A DNA stretch of 64,000 nucleotides, taken from assembly GCF_016901575.1 (NCBI RefSeq), contig NZ_JACJKQ010000003.1, positions 164,306-228,305 on the forward strand. The letters are read 5' to 3'. A model generated the notes under the pieces. It saw nothing but the letters and a program-made list of their open reading frames with translations, was not told the DNA's origin and ran no database searches. The position numbers were made by a program, and so were the translations under genes. The DNA comes from Enorma phocaeensis. GTDB lineage: Bacteria > Actinomycetota > Coriobacteriia > Coriobacteriales > Coriobacteriaceae. Numbering within the stretch: the stretch's first letter is position 1; each line of letters begins with the position of its first letter. Below are positions 1 through 8,335 of the stretch, in pieces.

Positions 1-463
1 TGTCGCTCAGGGTTACGCCGAGAACTACCTCTTCCCGAAGAAGCTCGCCGTTGCGGCTACCAAGGGCAACCTGAAGCAGCTTGAGGAGCGCCGCAACAAC
101 ATCGAGAAGCGCGAGGCCGTCCGTCTGGCCGACGCCACCGCGCTCAAGGAGACCCTCGATGGCAAGCAGGTCACCGTTGACGTCAAGGTTGGCGACGAGG
201 GCGTCCTGTTTGGTTCGGTCACCGCTGCCATGATCGCCGACGCGATCAAGGAGCAGCTGGGTACCGAGATCGATCGCAAGCGCGTCGAGCTCGGCAAGCC
301 CATCAAGGTTGCCGGTGCCCACGAGGTTACGATTTCGCTCTATCGTGACATCCGCACCACCGTCGTGGTGCTCGTCGGCGTCAAGCCCGAGGAGCTCGTC
401 TCCGAGGATGCCGAGGCCGAGGTCGCCGAAGAGGAGGCCGCAGCCGAGGAGACCGCCGAGTAG
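1..463 (+). CDS. rplI: 50S ribosomal protein L9 (3' part; start lies outside the window)
   Basis: The reading frame is open from base 2 and begins VAQGYAENYLFPKKLAVAAT, which matches the conserved N-terminal L9 motif GYARNYLiPkglA. It is followed by the long charged connecting helix (KQLEERRNNIEKREA) and the C-terminal rRNA-binding domain. L9 binds 23S rRNA at the base of the L1 stalk. Probably only about the first 10-20 codons are missing. The C-terminus carries an acidic Ala/Glu tail (EDAEAEVAEEEAAAEE) beyond the usual fold, a common actinobacterial type of extension. A rho-independent terminator follows at 501. Function is certain from the family motif; the 5' end cannot be seen. Confidence 0.95.
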   Translation, partial: VAQGYAENYLFPKKLAVAATKGNLKQLEERRNNIEKREAVRLADATALKETLDGKQVTVDVKVGDEGVLFGSVTAAMIADAIKEQLGTEIDRKRVELGKPIKVAGAHEVTISLYRDIRTTVVVLVGVKPEELVSEDAEAEVAEEEAAAEETAE

Positions 464-500
464 CCTCGCGCCTCTTGGCACATATGCTTTTGAGCGATAA

Positions 501-529
501 GGCCCTGCGCAACGGCGCGGGGCCTTTTT
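501..529 (+). terminator. Rho-independent terminator of rplI
   Basis: GGCCCTGCGC and GCGCGGGGCC form a 10-bp stem with one G-U pair and an AACG loop, followed by TTTTTC. It lies 37 bases after the rplI stop. Its core resembles the terminator at 2436. Confidence 0.9.
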
Positions 530-672
530 CGTACCGTGCGCCTCATTCGTCTCTGCGCCGATCCGCTCATTTGCCGAGCCGCCAGTGCCGCCTGCGCCTT
601 TGGCGTCCCAACATCGAATAACACCCCTTACGATAGCAGCAGGCGCGAACGCTCTGTGGGAAGGGGTTTCAT

Positions 673-2301
673 ATGGGTGTGTTGCGAAACGTGACGGCGG
701 CGACGCCATGTGCCCAGCGAGGGATGCATGGAGAGCGGGCAGGATCGAGCCGTGCCCTCGTGGTTGCTCTGGCGACGATGCTTGCGCTTGCTCTGACCGC
801 CGCGCTGCCCACCCCTCTCTTTGCCCAAGAGGATCCCGGTCCCTCCCCGTGGTTGGACCTGGTCGAGGAAAACGGTGTGGTCGAGGTTCCGTACACATGT
901 GTTCAGGTGCAAAACCCCGATGGCTCCTATGGCCTTGAGCCGCAAGCCGTCGTTGAGCCGCTCGAAGTCTCGACGGATGCGATCGTCTATGTCGGCCAGG
1001 CGATTCAGCGCCTCGAGACCATGATCGATATCAGCCGGTTCAACCTGACGGGCGATGAGGCGATGGCGCTGTACGACCTGGTGAAGAACTCGTTTCCGGA
1101 CCTCTTCTATGTGAGCGGCGGCGGATATGCCGGCTACCGGCCAGGCATGGCGGACTACATCATCCCCATGTACGACTTTCCCATGGAACAGATTCCCGCA
1201 ATGAAGGCGACATATGAGGCGAAGATCGCAGAAGCGCTCGACTGGGTAGACGCCGGCATGGGGCAGGCGGAGAAAGCGAAGGCGTTGCACGACTACATCG
1301 TCATCCACTGCTCCTATGCACAGTCATGGTCATCTGACACCTTCCAGTACATCCACAGCGCTTACGGCGCCTTGGTCAATGGAAGCGCGGTGTGCGAGGG
1401 ATACGCCAACCTATACCGCGACCTGTGCGCCCGCGCCGGTCTTGGTGCCTGCGGCGTCGAGTCTCCCAACATGAATCATGCTTGGAACCAGATCATGGTC
1501 GGCGACCAGTGGTATCACGTCGACGTTACGTGGGACGACCCGATCGGTGGCTCGCCGGCCGTGGTGCGCCAGACATACTTCCTGAAGTCCGAAGACTACT
1601 TCTCCTTCGATCACTATGATTGGTATCAGTATTTCTCGAGCCCGGACACGCGCTATGACAGCGTAACCTGGCAGACGTATTGGGAGCCTGCGGTGGTGCA
1701 TCCATACGGGTTCCGCGACGTTCATGAGAACGATTGGTACGTGACTTCGGGAGTCCTGGAATTTATGGTTGAAAACAACCTGATGTCCGGGGTGAGCGAT
1801 ACGGCATTCGACCCCAACGGCAATATGACGCGTGCTCAGTTCGCAACGATTCTGTGGCGCTACTTCGAGCCGGAGGCAGATGCGAGCTACAACGCGGCAA
1901 CCGCCGTTAACGAGACGGACCTGCCCGACATTGGAGGCGGCCAATGGTATACGGGTGCAGCCAACTGGGCCGTGCAGGCCGGCGTCATCAGCGGTGTAGA
2001 GGCCGCTGGCGGGCAGTGGTTCCGTCCGGACGATCCCGTTACGCGCGAACAGGTCGTCACCATGCTGCTGAGGGCATCGGGCAGACAGTTCCCGGTGAGC
2101 GACGAGACGCTGGCGGCGTTCGCCGGCTATCGTGATGCGCCGGCGACTTCGGCGTGGGCGAGAGACAACGTTCTGCAGGCCTTGGAGATTGGTCTCCTAA
2201 AGGGGAACAACGGCGAGCTCCGCACCGCCTCCAGTTGCACCAGGGCCGAAGGGGCTACCTTTATCATGCGCGCGATTCAGCAGGGGTTGCTGGGCGAATG
2301 A
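673..2301 (+). CDS. Secreted transglutaminase-like protein with three C-terminal SLH repeats
   Basis: The 542-residue protein has a long N-terminus with a hydrophobic signal segment (about residues 28-51, possible cleavage after LFAQ) and a transglutaminase-like core. The expected Cys-His-Asp triad is visible: Cys241 in AVCEGYA, His269 in NHAWN and Asp284 in HVDVTWDD. From about residue 350 there are three S-layer-homology-like repeats (FRDVHENDWY..., LPDIGGGQWY..., YRDAPATSAWA...), each with the MTRAQF/VTREQV/CTRAEG signature. SLH repeats normally anchor proteins to cell-wall polymers, so this is probably a surface protein that cross-links or cleaves peptides; the substrate is unknown. AAGGGG lies upstream of ATG 673. 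A second in-frame ATG at 724 would give a shorter signal region and cannot be excluded. Neighbours do not explain its role. Confidence 0.88.
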   Translation: MGVLRNVTAATPCAQRGMHGERAGSSRALVVALATMLALALTAALPTPLFAQEDPGPSPWLDLVEENGVVEVPYTCVQVQNPDGSYGLEPQAVVEPLEVSTDAIVYVGQAIQRLETMIDISRFNLTGDEAMALYDLVKNSFPDLFYVSGGGYAGYRPGMADYIIPMYDFPMEQIPAMKATYEAKIAEALDWVDAGMGQAEKAKALHDYIVIHCSYAQSWSSDTFQYIHSAYGALVNGSAVCEGYANLYRDLCARAGLGACGVESPNMNHAWNQIMVGDQWYHVDVTWDDPIGGSPAVVRQTYFLKSEDYFSFDHYDWYQYFSSPDTRYDSVTWQTYWEPAVVHPYGFRDVHENDWYVTSGVLEFMVENNLMSGVSDTAFDPNGNMTRAQFATILWRYFEPEADASYNAATAVNETDLPDIGGGQWYTGAANWAVQAGVISGVEAAGGQWFRPDDPVTREQVVTMLLRASGRQFPVSDETLAAFAGYRDAPATSAWARDNVLQALEIGLLKGNNGELRTASSCTRAEGATFIMRAIQQGLLGE

Positions 2302-2435
2302 CCACGTTGGGACCTGCCGTTGTCCACGCAGGCCGACCAGCTCTGGAGCCGTCGCCATTTCTGGGGCGGGGAGTCGTGTGTTCAGGGGGCGGAGAGCTCC
2401 CATGTCCATCGATCTTGGGCACTTGCGGCGAGACG

Positions 2436-2464
2436 GGCCCTGCGCAGCGGCGCGGGGGCCTTTC
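2436..2464 (+). terminator. Rho-independent terminator after the transglutaminase gene
   Basis: GGCCCTGCGC pairs with GCGCGGGGGCC (one bulged G), followed by TTTCT. It is about 135 bases past the stop codon. Loop and stem closely match the rplI terminator. The rest of 2302-2677 shows no convincing gene. Confidence 0.75.
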
Positions 2465-2677
2465 TCGTTTGACGCGGCGCCTGCAATCGAGCGCCGCTCC
2501 CCCTTTACCGCAAACGAGTGCGCGCTGGGCGAAAGGTGGGCATGCCGCCTGGGAACAACGGGTAGTCTCGTCAGTAATGTATGAGTTTGTGCGCGCACGG
2601 TGCCAGCCCAAGCTCTCCCGCGTCGCCTTGTGCCTGCGGGGCTTTGCAGCCGTGCGCCCCAACCAAAGGAGGTTGCC

Positions 2678-4747
2678 ATGGGTGCACCCGAGACTGCCAA
2701 AGTGAGGAACGTCGTCTTGGTTGGCCAGGGAGGAGTAGGAAAGACCTCTCTGGCAGAAGCGATGTTGCACCTTTCAGGCAAAACTGCCCGCCTGGGTGGT
2801 CATGCGGGCACGAAGCCTACGCTTGACTATGATGCCGAGGAGGTCAAGCGCGGCGTTTCCATCTCCACATCGATCGCTCCGATCGACTGGAAAGACCACC
2901 GCATCAACGTGTTGGATGCGCCTTGCTATCCCGATTTCATCGGTGACGCCTATGCGGCTATGAGCGTGTGCGAGACCGCGCTCTTTGTGGTTGACGCTGC
3001 CGAGGGGCCGCAGCCCACAACCGTCAAGCTCTGGTATGCCGCCGAGGACCTGCGCCTCGCCCGCGCCGTCTTCATCAATCGTATCGATAAGGAGAACGCC
3101 GACTACGATTCGACCATGGCGTTGCTGCGCGAGCGTTTTGGCATGCGTTTGGGCGCCGTGACCTTGCCGTGGGGCACGGGAGACGACTTTGAGGGCGTCA
3201 TCGATATCGTGCGCATGAAGGCGCGCCACTGCGAGGGCGTGAAGCAGACCGAATACGACATTCCCGAGGAGTACCGCGCCCAGGCCGAGGCCGCGCGCGA
3301 GACGCTTTGCGAGCTCGTTGCCGAGGCGGACGATGACCTCATGGAGAAGTATCTCGAGGGCGAGCCGCTCACGCAGGACGAGGTCGAGAACCTTCTTGGC
3401 AAGGCGATCGCCCAGCGCCTCTTCGTCCCCGTGTTCGTCGGTTCCTGCACGCGCGAGCTCGGCGTCCACTCCGTCATGGATGACATCGTCACCTACTTCC
3501 CGAGCCCTACGGATTACGGCGAGATGCCGCTTGTCGACGGCGACACCCTGAAGATCTCCTCGACCGACGACCGTCCGGTTGCCTTCGTCTTCAAGACCCT
3601 GAACGACCCGCAGCAGGGACGCATCTCCTTCATCAAGGTCCTTACCGGTACCCTCACGCCGGGCATCGAGCTGGTGAACGCGCGCACCCGCAAGGGCGAG
3701 CGCCTGGCACACCTGTATGTCATGTGCGGCCGCGAGATGACCGAGGTCGGCAAGGCCGAGGCGGGCGATATTATCGTGACCACCAAGATCGCTGCCGACA
3801 CCGGCGACACCCTGTCGGTCTCCGGCAAGGTAGAGGCCGCTGCCTTCCAGTTCCCCAACTCGCAGTACCGCATCGCCATCGAGGCCGAGAATCGTGGCGA
3901 CGAGGAGAAGCTCTTCACCTTTGTCGAGCGCGCCTGCGACGCCGATCCCACCATGCATATCGATCGTGACGAGGAGACCGCCCAAACGATCATCTCTGCG
4001 GTGGGTGAGGCGCAGGTCTCCGTGCTGCTCAACAGGCTTGAGGAGCGTACGAAGGTCAAGGCTCATAGCGTGCCGATCAAGATTCCGTATCGCGAGACCA
4101 TCCGCCGCGTCGCAAGCGCCCAGGGTCGCCATAAGAAGCAGACCGGCGGTGCCGGACAGTTTGGCGACTGCTGGCTGCGCGTCGAGCCGCTCACCGACGG
4201 CACGGACTACGAGTTTGTGGACGAGGTCGTCGGCGGCCACATTCCTCGCGCCCTCATCCCCGCGGTCGACAAGGGCGTCCAGGAGACCATGAAGGGCGGC
4301 GTGATCGCCGGCTTCCCGCTTACGGGCATCCGTGTTGCCGTCTACGACGGTTCGTATCACCCGGTCGACTCCAACGAGATGGCGTTCCGCACCGCCGCCC
4401 GTATCGGCCTGCAGAAGGCGTGTGCCGACGCGAGCCCCGTCGTGCTTGAGCCCATGGAGAACATCACCGTGACCATTCCTGAGAGCTATGCGGGCGCGGT
4501 CATGGGCGATGTGTCTGCGAGCCGCGGCCGCGTGACAGGCATGGACACCAACGATCGCGGCGACACCGTGGTCACGGCGACCGTGCCCTATGCCGAGCTC
4601 ACGGACTATGCAACCCGCCTGCGCTCGCTGTCCCGCGGCACCGGTGACTTCACCACGGAGCCCGCCGGCTACGAGCAGGTTCCGCACGACGTGCAGGAGC
4701 GCCTGGTGAAGGAGTACCAGGACGCCCGCGCCGCTGGCAACAAGTAG
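2678..4747 (+). CDS. EF-G-like translational GTPase (EF-G2/FusA2 type)
   Basis: The 689-residue protein has the five-domain layout of elongation factor G: a GTPase domain (P-loop GQGGVGKTS at 16-24, G4 NRIDKENAD), domain II (GRISFIKVLTGTL), domain IV (GAGQFGDCWLRVEP) and domain V (AVMGDVSASRGRVTGMD). It differs from canonical EF-G: the P-loop is not HIDAGKT, and the G3 motif reads DAPCYPDF where EF-G has DTPGHVDF, so the Gly is Cys83 and the catalytic His is Tyr. This places it with the EF-G2/EF-G-like paralogues, whose cellular role is poorly defined, rather than with the main translocase. Start: AAAGGAGG at 2664-2671 lies 6 bases before ATG 2678; an upstream in-frame ATG at 2600 has no such site. 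It appears monocistronic, with a hairpin terminator downstream. Confidence 0.9.
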   Translation: MGAPETAKVRNVVLVGQGGVGKTSLAEAMLHLSGKTARLGGHAGTKPTLDYDAEEVKRGVSISTSIAPIDWKDHRINVLDAPCYPDFIGDAYAAMSVCETALFVVDAAEGPQPTTVKLWYAAEDLRLARAVFINRIDKENADYDSTMALLRERFGMRLGAVTLPWGTGDDFEGVIDIVRMKARHCEGVKQTEYDIPEEYRAQAEAARETLCELVAEADDDLMEKYLEGEPLTQDEVENLLGKAIAQRLFVPVFVGSCTRELGVHSVMDDIVTYFPSPTDYGEMPLVDGDTLKISSTDDRPVAFVFKTLNDPQQGRISFIKVLTGTLTPGIELVNARTRKGERLAHLYVMCGREMTEVGKAEAGDIIVTTKIAADTGDTLSVSGKVEAAAFQFPNSQYRIAIEAENRGDEEKLFTFVERACDADPTMHIDRDEETAQTIISAVGEAQVSVLLNRLEERTKVKAHSVPIKIPYRETIRRVASAQGRHKKQTGGAGQFGDCWLRVEPLTDGTDYEFVDEVVGGHIPRALIPAVDKGVQETMKGGVIAGFPLTGIRVAVYDGSYHPVDSNEMAFRTAARIGLQKACADASPVVLEPMENITVTIPESYAGAVMGDVSASRGRVTGMDTNDRGDTVVTATVPYAELTDYATRLRSLSRGTGDFTTEPAGYEQVPHDVQERLVKEYQDARAAGNK

Positions 4748-4791
4748 GTTGTGCGGAGCGCTTTGCGCGAAGTGCAAGGTTTGAAAACGTA

Positions 4792-4827
4792 GCAGAGGGG
4801 CGCTCTCGGGCGCCCCTCTGCTTGCTT
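4792..4827. terminator. Bidirectional terminator between convergent genes
   Basis: GCAGAGGGGCGC and GCGCCCCTCTGC form a perfect 12-bp stem around TCTCGG. On the plus strand it is followed by a TTGCTTGC tail. On the minus strand it is followed by TACGTTTTC, which would serve the small gene ending at 4875. Confidence 0.85.
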
Positions 4828-4874
4828 GCGCGGACGTTTCCGGGAGTGAGACAGACCTGCCGCTCACCCTGTTC

Positions 4875-5087
4875 TTACTTGTCGCCCTTCCTTTTGCGAG
4901 TGAGGCGGAGCGCCGCAGCTGAAAGGACTATGCCGGCAACGCCGGCAAGCGCGACGACGGCGGTGAGCGCGTCGTTGGTGAGAAGTTCTGGAAAGAAGAA
5001 AAGTGCAAGGAGTATGAGCAGGAGAATACCGGCTAGAACAGCTCGCATGGTGTTCAGTTCTTTTGGAGTCTGGTCGTTCTTGCTCAT
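4875..5087 (-). CDS. Small two-helix membrane protein of unknown function
   Basis: A 70-residue protein with a polar N-terminus (MSKNDQTPKELNTM), two hydrophobic segments (about residues 14-34 and 41-60) and a basic tail (LTRKRKGDK). It looks like a small inner-membrane protein with both ends in the cytoplasm. AAGGGGG lies about 12 bases before the ATG. It stands alone between the EF-G-like gene (convergent) and larE (same strand, 43 bases beyond its start). I recognise no family. Codon use and composition match the neighbours. Confidence 0.7.
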   Translation of the reverse strand: MSKNDQTPKELNTMRAVLAGILLLILLALFFFPELLTNDALTAVVALAGVAGIVLSAAALRLTRKRKGDK

Positions 5088-5130
5088 GTGCCGTCGGCCC
5101 CCTTAAGTTGAACGAGCCGGCCGACGCTCT

Positions 5131-6024
5131 CTATCCAGAATGATATACCTCGGCGCGTGCGGCGACCCTGCGATTGCTGAGGCGCCGGAGCTCGTGGAGG
5201 ATGGCGGGGGAAAGCCCGATTCCGCGATCGTTCCCCGAGGATTCGCTCGAGCGCCGTTCTGGCGCGGCCCCGACGTCTTCGGCCCCGCCTGCGGCGAGCG
5301 CCTCGAGGCAGGACAGGTCCTCATAGGCGGCTTCGATGCGAACCGAGCCGTCCTCGATGCGGGCGCGGACCTGTCTGAGGCCAAGGCCGTGCAGGTAGTC
5401 CTCGCACGCGCGGGCCACGTTGAGCTTCTCGGAGGTCAGGGGCTCCCCTGTCTTCACGCGCGTGGCGAGGCATGCGCCGGCAGGCAGGTTCCAGACGGGG
5501 ACGTCCCAGCTCCTCAGCAACGCGCGCTCCTCGCTTTTGTGCCAGCCCGTCTCTTGAAGGGGCGAGCGTACTCCAAGCTCACGCAAGGCCCGCATGCCGG
5601 GTCGATCGTCATCGACGTCGTCGGCGTTGCTGCCGTCGATTACGCTTTGGATGCCGCGCGCCCGGGCTTCTGCAACCACGAGCGAGAAGCCTGCGAGCTT
5701 ACATTGATAGCAGCGGTCGGGTGCGTTGCATGCAACCTTGGGCATGGAGAGGGTGTCGAGGGGAATCTCGATGAGGGGAAGGCCCATCGCGCTTTTGGTG
5801 CCGTCGGCTTCGACGTGCGCGAGCTGTCGTACCGAGTTCTGCTCGGGCGTTGCGGCAAAGGGATTGATGAGGTGCACGAGGGTTGTCGACCGCGGCATGA
5901 AACGCGCGCCCACCGCGGCGAGAAAGGTGCTATCGACGCCGCCGGAGAACCCGAGTGCCACGCCGCCGTAGCTTTTGAGCAGCGCGACAAGCTCTTCAAG
6001 CTTGTGGGTGAGATCGCTGGTCAT
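5131..6024 (-). CDS. larE: LarE-type ATP-dependent sacrificial sulfur transferase
   Basis: The 297-residue protein has the PP-loop signature SGGVDS (27-32) for ATP binding, the SNADDxxDxRPG segment and the PAGACLATR motif that carries the sulfur-donating cysteine in LarE. LarE adenylates and thiolates the nickel-pincer nucleotide precursor of lactate racemase, giving up its own cysteine sulfur. No larA, larB or larC is visible nearby, so it may serve another nickel-pincer enzyme encoded elsewhere. AAGGAG lies 6 bases before ATG 6024; an in-frame upstream extension to 6135 has no ribosome binding site and overlaps the divergent gene, so it was rejected. The C-terminal part is arginine-rich and less conserved. 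Confidence 0.85.
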   Translation of the reverse strand: MTSDLTHKLEELVALLKSYGGVALGFSGGVDSTFLAAVGARFMPRSTTLVHLINPFAATPEQNSVRQLAHVEADGTKSAMGLPLIEIPLDTLSMPKVACNAPDRCYQCKLAGFSLVVAEARARGIQSVIDGSNADDVDDDRPGMRALRELGVRSPLQETGWHKSEERALLRSWDVPVWNLPAGACLATRVKTGEPLTSEKLNVARACEDYLHGLGLRQVRARIEDGSVRIEAAYEDLSCLEALAAGGAEDVGAAPERRSSESSGNDRGIGLSPAILHELRRLSNRRVAARAEVYHSG

Positions 6025-6149
6025 GGTGCTCCTTGGGATAAATCGGCGCTGTGTGCCGGCTATGGCCATCAACGTCCCGTATTCTGGCACAATAGGCGGC
6101 GGAATCGAACGGGATTGGCATGGCGCCAACGTCACGGAGGGAAAGCGAT

Positions 6150-6800
6150 ATGATCAAGGCGGTCATCTTCGATATGGACGGCACCTTGGTAGATTCAGAG
6201 CGGCTGAGCGTCGAGTCGTGGAGGATCATGAGCGAGCAGACGGGCATCCGTCTCAGCTCCGATACGGTGGAGAGCTTCATCGGCCGTACGCGTGAGGGCG
6301 TCATCGACATCATCGCTGACCAGGTTGGCGATCACGGCCGTGCCGAAGAGCTGTACGGCCTGCATCGCAAGATCGAGAACGACCTTGCCGACAAAGGTCT
6401 TGAGCTCAAGCCGGGTGCTCGCGAGGTGCTCGATGCCTTGCGCGACGCCGGAACCCATGTCGGCCTGGCAACCTCTTCCCGTCTGCCGACCGTCCAAAGA
6501 AACTTCGCCCGCTTCGGCCTTATGGACCGCTTCGAGACGGTGACCTGCGGCGACGAGGTCGTCCACGGCAAGCCCGATCCCGAGATGTATGAGCTTGCGG
6601 CACGACGCGCAGGCGTGGGCAAGAGCGAGTGCGTGGCGGTAGAGGATTCCCCCAACGGGGTCCGCTCTGCACACGCAGCCGGCCTGCACGTCTTCATGGT
6701 GCCCGATCGAATTGCTCCCACGCCCGAGATCGCAGGGATGTGCGACGGGGTGCTGGAAAGTCTCTTTGACCTTCTGCCTGCCATCGAGCGGCTGGGGTAG
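6150..6800 (+). CDS. HAD-superfamily phosphatase, beta-phosphoglucomutase-like
   Basis: A 216-residue HAD hydrolase. Motif I is FDMDGT with Asp8 as nucleophile and Asp10 as acid/base. Motif II is the Thr/Ser of LATSSRL, motif III is the Lys of HGKPDPE, and motif IV is VEDSPNG. The helical cap between motifs I and II marks subfamily I, as in beta-phosphoglucomutase, phosphoglycolate phosphatase and sugar phosphatases. The substrate cannot be told from sequence. GGAGGG precedes ATG 6150. The gene is divergent from larE and convergent with the LacI-type gene; the two stop codons are 12 bases apart with no clear terminator. Confidence 0.88.
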   Translation: MIKAVIFDMDGTLVDSERLSVESWRIMSEQTGIRLSSDTVESFIGRTREGVIDIIADQVGDHGRAEELYGLHRKIENDLADKGLELKPGAREVLDALRDAGTHVGLATSSRLPTVQRNFARFGLMDRFETVTCGDEVVHGKPDPEMYELAARRAGVGKSECVAVEDSPNGVRSAHAAGLHVFMVPDRIAPTPEIAGMCDGVLESLFDLLPAIERLG

Positions 6801-6812
6801 CGCGGGGAGAGG

Positions 6813-7940
6813 CTATAGGTAGGCGCCCAGATTGGTCTCAGGAACCTGGGGGGAACGATGGGCGGAGCTGGTCGTGGCTGCTGCGCCGCGGGTGCTCGCT
6901 CGCTCAAGCAGGAAGGGGCGCACGGTCTCGATTCGCCGCGCGGGATGGTCCTCCGTACGAGGGCTCTGCACTCTGTTTCCAAGGCGTACATGGCTTGCCT
7001 GCGGCTCCTGCTCGGCCTCAATCATCTCGACGAGGAGCTGCACCCCTTTTCGACCCATCTCATAGCCTGCGGGCGCGCAGGTGGTAAGCGAGACGGCTCC
7101 GCTCCAGGCGAGGGGGTTGCCGTCGCAGCCTGCCACACGGATGTCTTCGGGGACCGAGAGTCCGGCGGCGCGAATTCCGGCAATGGCGCCCGTTGCCAAC
7201 ACGTCGCTGAGGGCGATGATGAAGTCGGGTCGCTCGGCACCGTCGCGTCGTGAGAGCTGCTGCCCCAACCCAAATCCGTCTCCCGACACGTCCCATTCGC
7301 CTGCGTCGAGAACTTCGAGTTCGATGTCGGGGCGCGTCGAGAGCGACTCGCGGATTCCGGTGACGCGTCGTGAAAGCACGCCTTCATGCGCGCATCCGAT
7401 CACGGCGACGCGGCGCGCGCCGCATGATGCCGCATGCTCGGCGATGAGGCGACCCTGGGCCTCGTTGTCCGCCGTCACGAACGCGCCTTCGTCGGGGCCT
7501 TCGGCATCGAGGTATACGATGGGCACGGTCGGGTTGGGACGTGGTGTCCATGTGGGACGGGGGATGGGCTGGAAGAGCATGCCGGCAAGCTGGGTGCCCA
7601 TGAAGTGGCGCAGCAGCTGCTCCTCAAGATCTTCGTCGCGTCCCGACACGGCGAAGATCAAGGAGTATCCATGCTTCTGCGCCTCGTTCTGCGCCCCGCT
7701 GATGATCTGGAGGCAAAAGCCGTGGTTGAGCTGGGGCAGTACCAGCCCGATCATGTTGTTGTGGCCTCCGGCGAGCATGCGGGCGCTCTGGTTGGGCGTA
7801 TATCCTAGCTCCCGGATGGTCTCCTCGATAAGACGACGTGTCTCGGGCCGAACTTTTTCTGGATGGTTGAGCGCGTTGGAAACGGTGCCAAGGCTCACGC
7901 CCGCGGCGCGTGCGACGTCGATGATTTTCACCTTTGCCAT
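6813..7940 (-). CDS. LacI-family transcriptional regulator
   Basis: The 375-residue protein starts with the classic LacI/GalR helix-turn-helix and hinge (IIDVARAAGVSLGTVSNALN... GYTPNQSARMLAGG), followed by a periplasmic-binding-protein-like effector domain (IGLVLPQLNHGF..., DVLATGAIAGIRAAGLSVPEDIRVAGCDG). Such proteins repress sugar or nucleoside genes and release DNA on effector binding. The long Arg/Ser-rich C-terminal tail (about 45 residues) is not part of the usual fold. ATG 7940 gives the family's normal start; ATG 7952 (four residues longer) is possible. A near-palindromic LacI-type site lies 56-71 bases upstream, consistent with autoregulation. No transporter or catabolic gene is adjacent, so its regulon is unclear. 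Confidence 0.9.
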   Translation of the reverse strand: MAKVKIIDVARAAGVSLGTVSNALNHPEKVRPETRRLIEETIRELGYTPNQSARMLAGGHNNMIGLVLPQLNHGFCLQIISGAQNEAQKHGYSLIFAVSGRDEDLEEQLLRHFMGTQLAGMLFQPIPRPTWTPRPNPTVPIVYLDAEGPDEGAFVTADNEAQGRLIAEHAASCGARRVAVIGCAHEGVLSRRVTGIRESLSTRPDIELEVLDAGEWDVSGDGFGLGQQLSRRDGAERPDFIIALSDVLATGAIAGIRAAGLSVPEDIRVAGCDGNPLAWSGAVSLTTCAPAGYEMGRKGVQLLVEMIEAEQEPQASHVRLGNRVQSPRTEDHPARRIETVRPFLLERASTRGAAATTSSAHRSPQVPETNLGAYL

Positions 7941-7995
7941 GGTGCCCCCCATGAATGGTGTCCCTGCAGCGTAGATACAGGTCATGATAGCAAAG

Positions 7996-8011
7996 ATTGA
8001 AGCGCTTTAAT
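7996..8011. promoter_or_regulatory. Probable LacI-family operator
   Basis: ATTGAAGCGCTTTAAT is a 16-base palindrome with a single mismatched pair and the central GC/GC step typical of LacI/GalR operators. It sits in the gap upstream of the LacI-type gene. Confidence 0.65.
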
Positions 8012-8077
8012 CCTGTGTATGGCGGTCCTTGCCGGCTTGAGTGCGGCGCAGGGGCATATCTTGGGAGGGCTGTGATC

Positions 8078-8144
8078 GAGCCACCCCGAGAAGGCGGGTG
8101 CCGAAAGGCCGATGGGTCACGCGCAGGGGCGTGCGGGGCGGCTC
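8078..8144. other. Structured segment upstream of glmS (branched hairpin)
   Basis: GAGCCACCCCG (8078-8088) and CGGGGCGGCTC (8134-8144) pair over 10 of 11 positions. Inside is a second helix, CACGC/GCGTG (8118-8122 with 8129-8133). It could be a regulatory RNA, part of the LacI-gene leader on the other strand, or chance in GC-rich DNA. I could not match it to a known riboswitch. Confidence 0.3.
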
Positions 8145-8335
8145 TTTCAGGTGCTCTGGCGCAAAACGATTCGGGTGGCCGACCGTCATGCTCTGGTCGC
8201 TCGCGACACCAAAGTGAATGAGGGGTCATGCTGGTATCGTGATTTACATACCAGATATCGCCACCGGGGCGACACTCCGCTAGAATTGCCTCATGCGAAG
8301 CCGCCGATGGCAGCAGAAACGAAGGAGCGTGCGGT

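Noticed and set aside
2774..4867. Long minus-strand open frame (about 700 codons) opposite the EF-G-like gene
   Set aside because: It is antisense to a clearly conserved gene; GC-rich codon bias leaves the complementary frame open. Its protein is Arg/Gly/His-rich with no domain. The same applies to long antisense frames opposite kup, the exporters and rlmL.
8078..8335. glmS ribozyme or glycine riboswitch upstream of glmS
   Set aside because: I looked for the ribozyme core and for glycine-aptamer segments. Some short stretches (CTCTTTCAGG) are reminiscent, but the required order and helices are not there.
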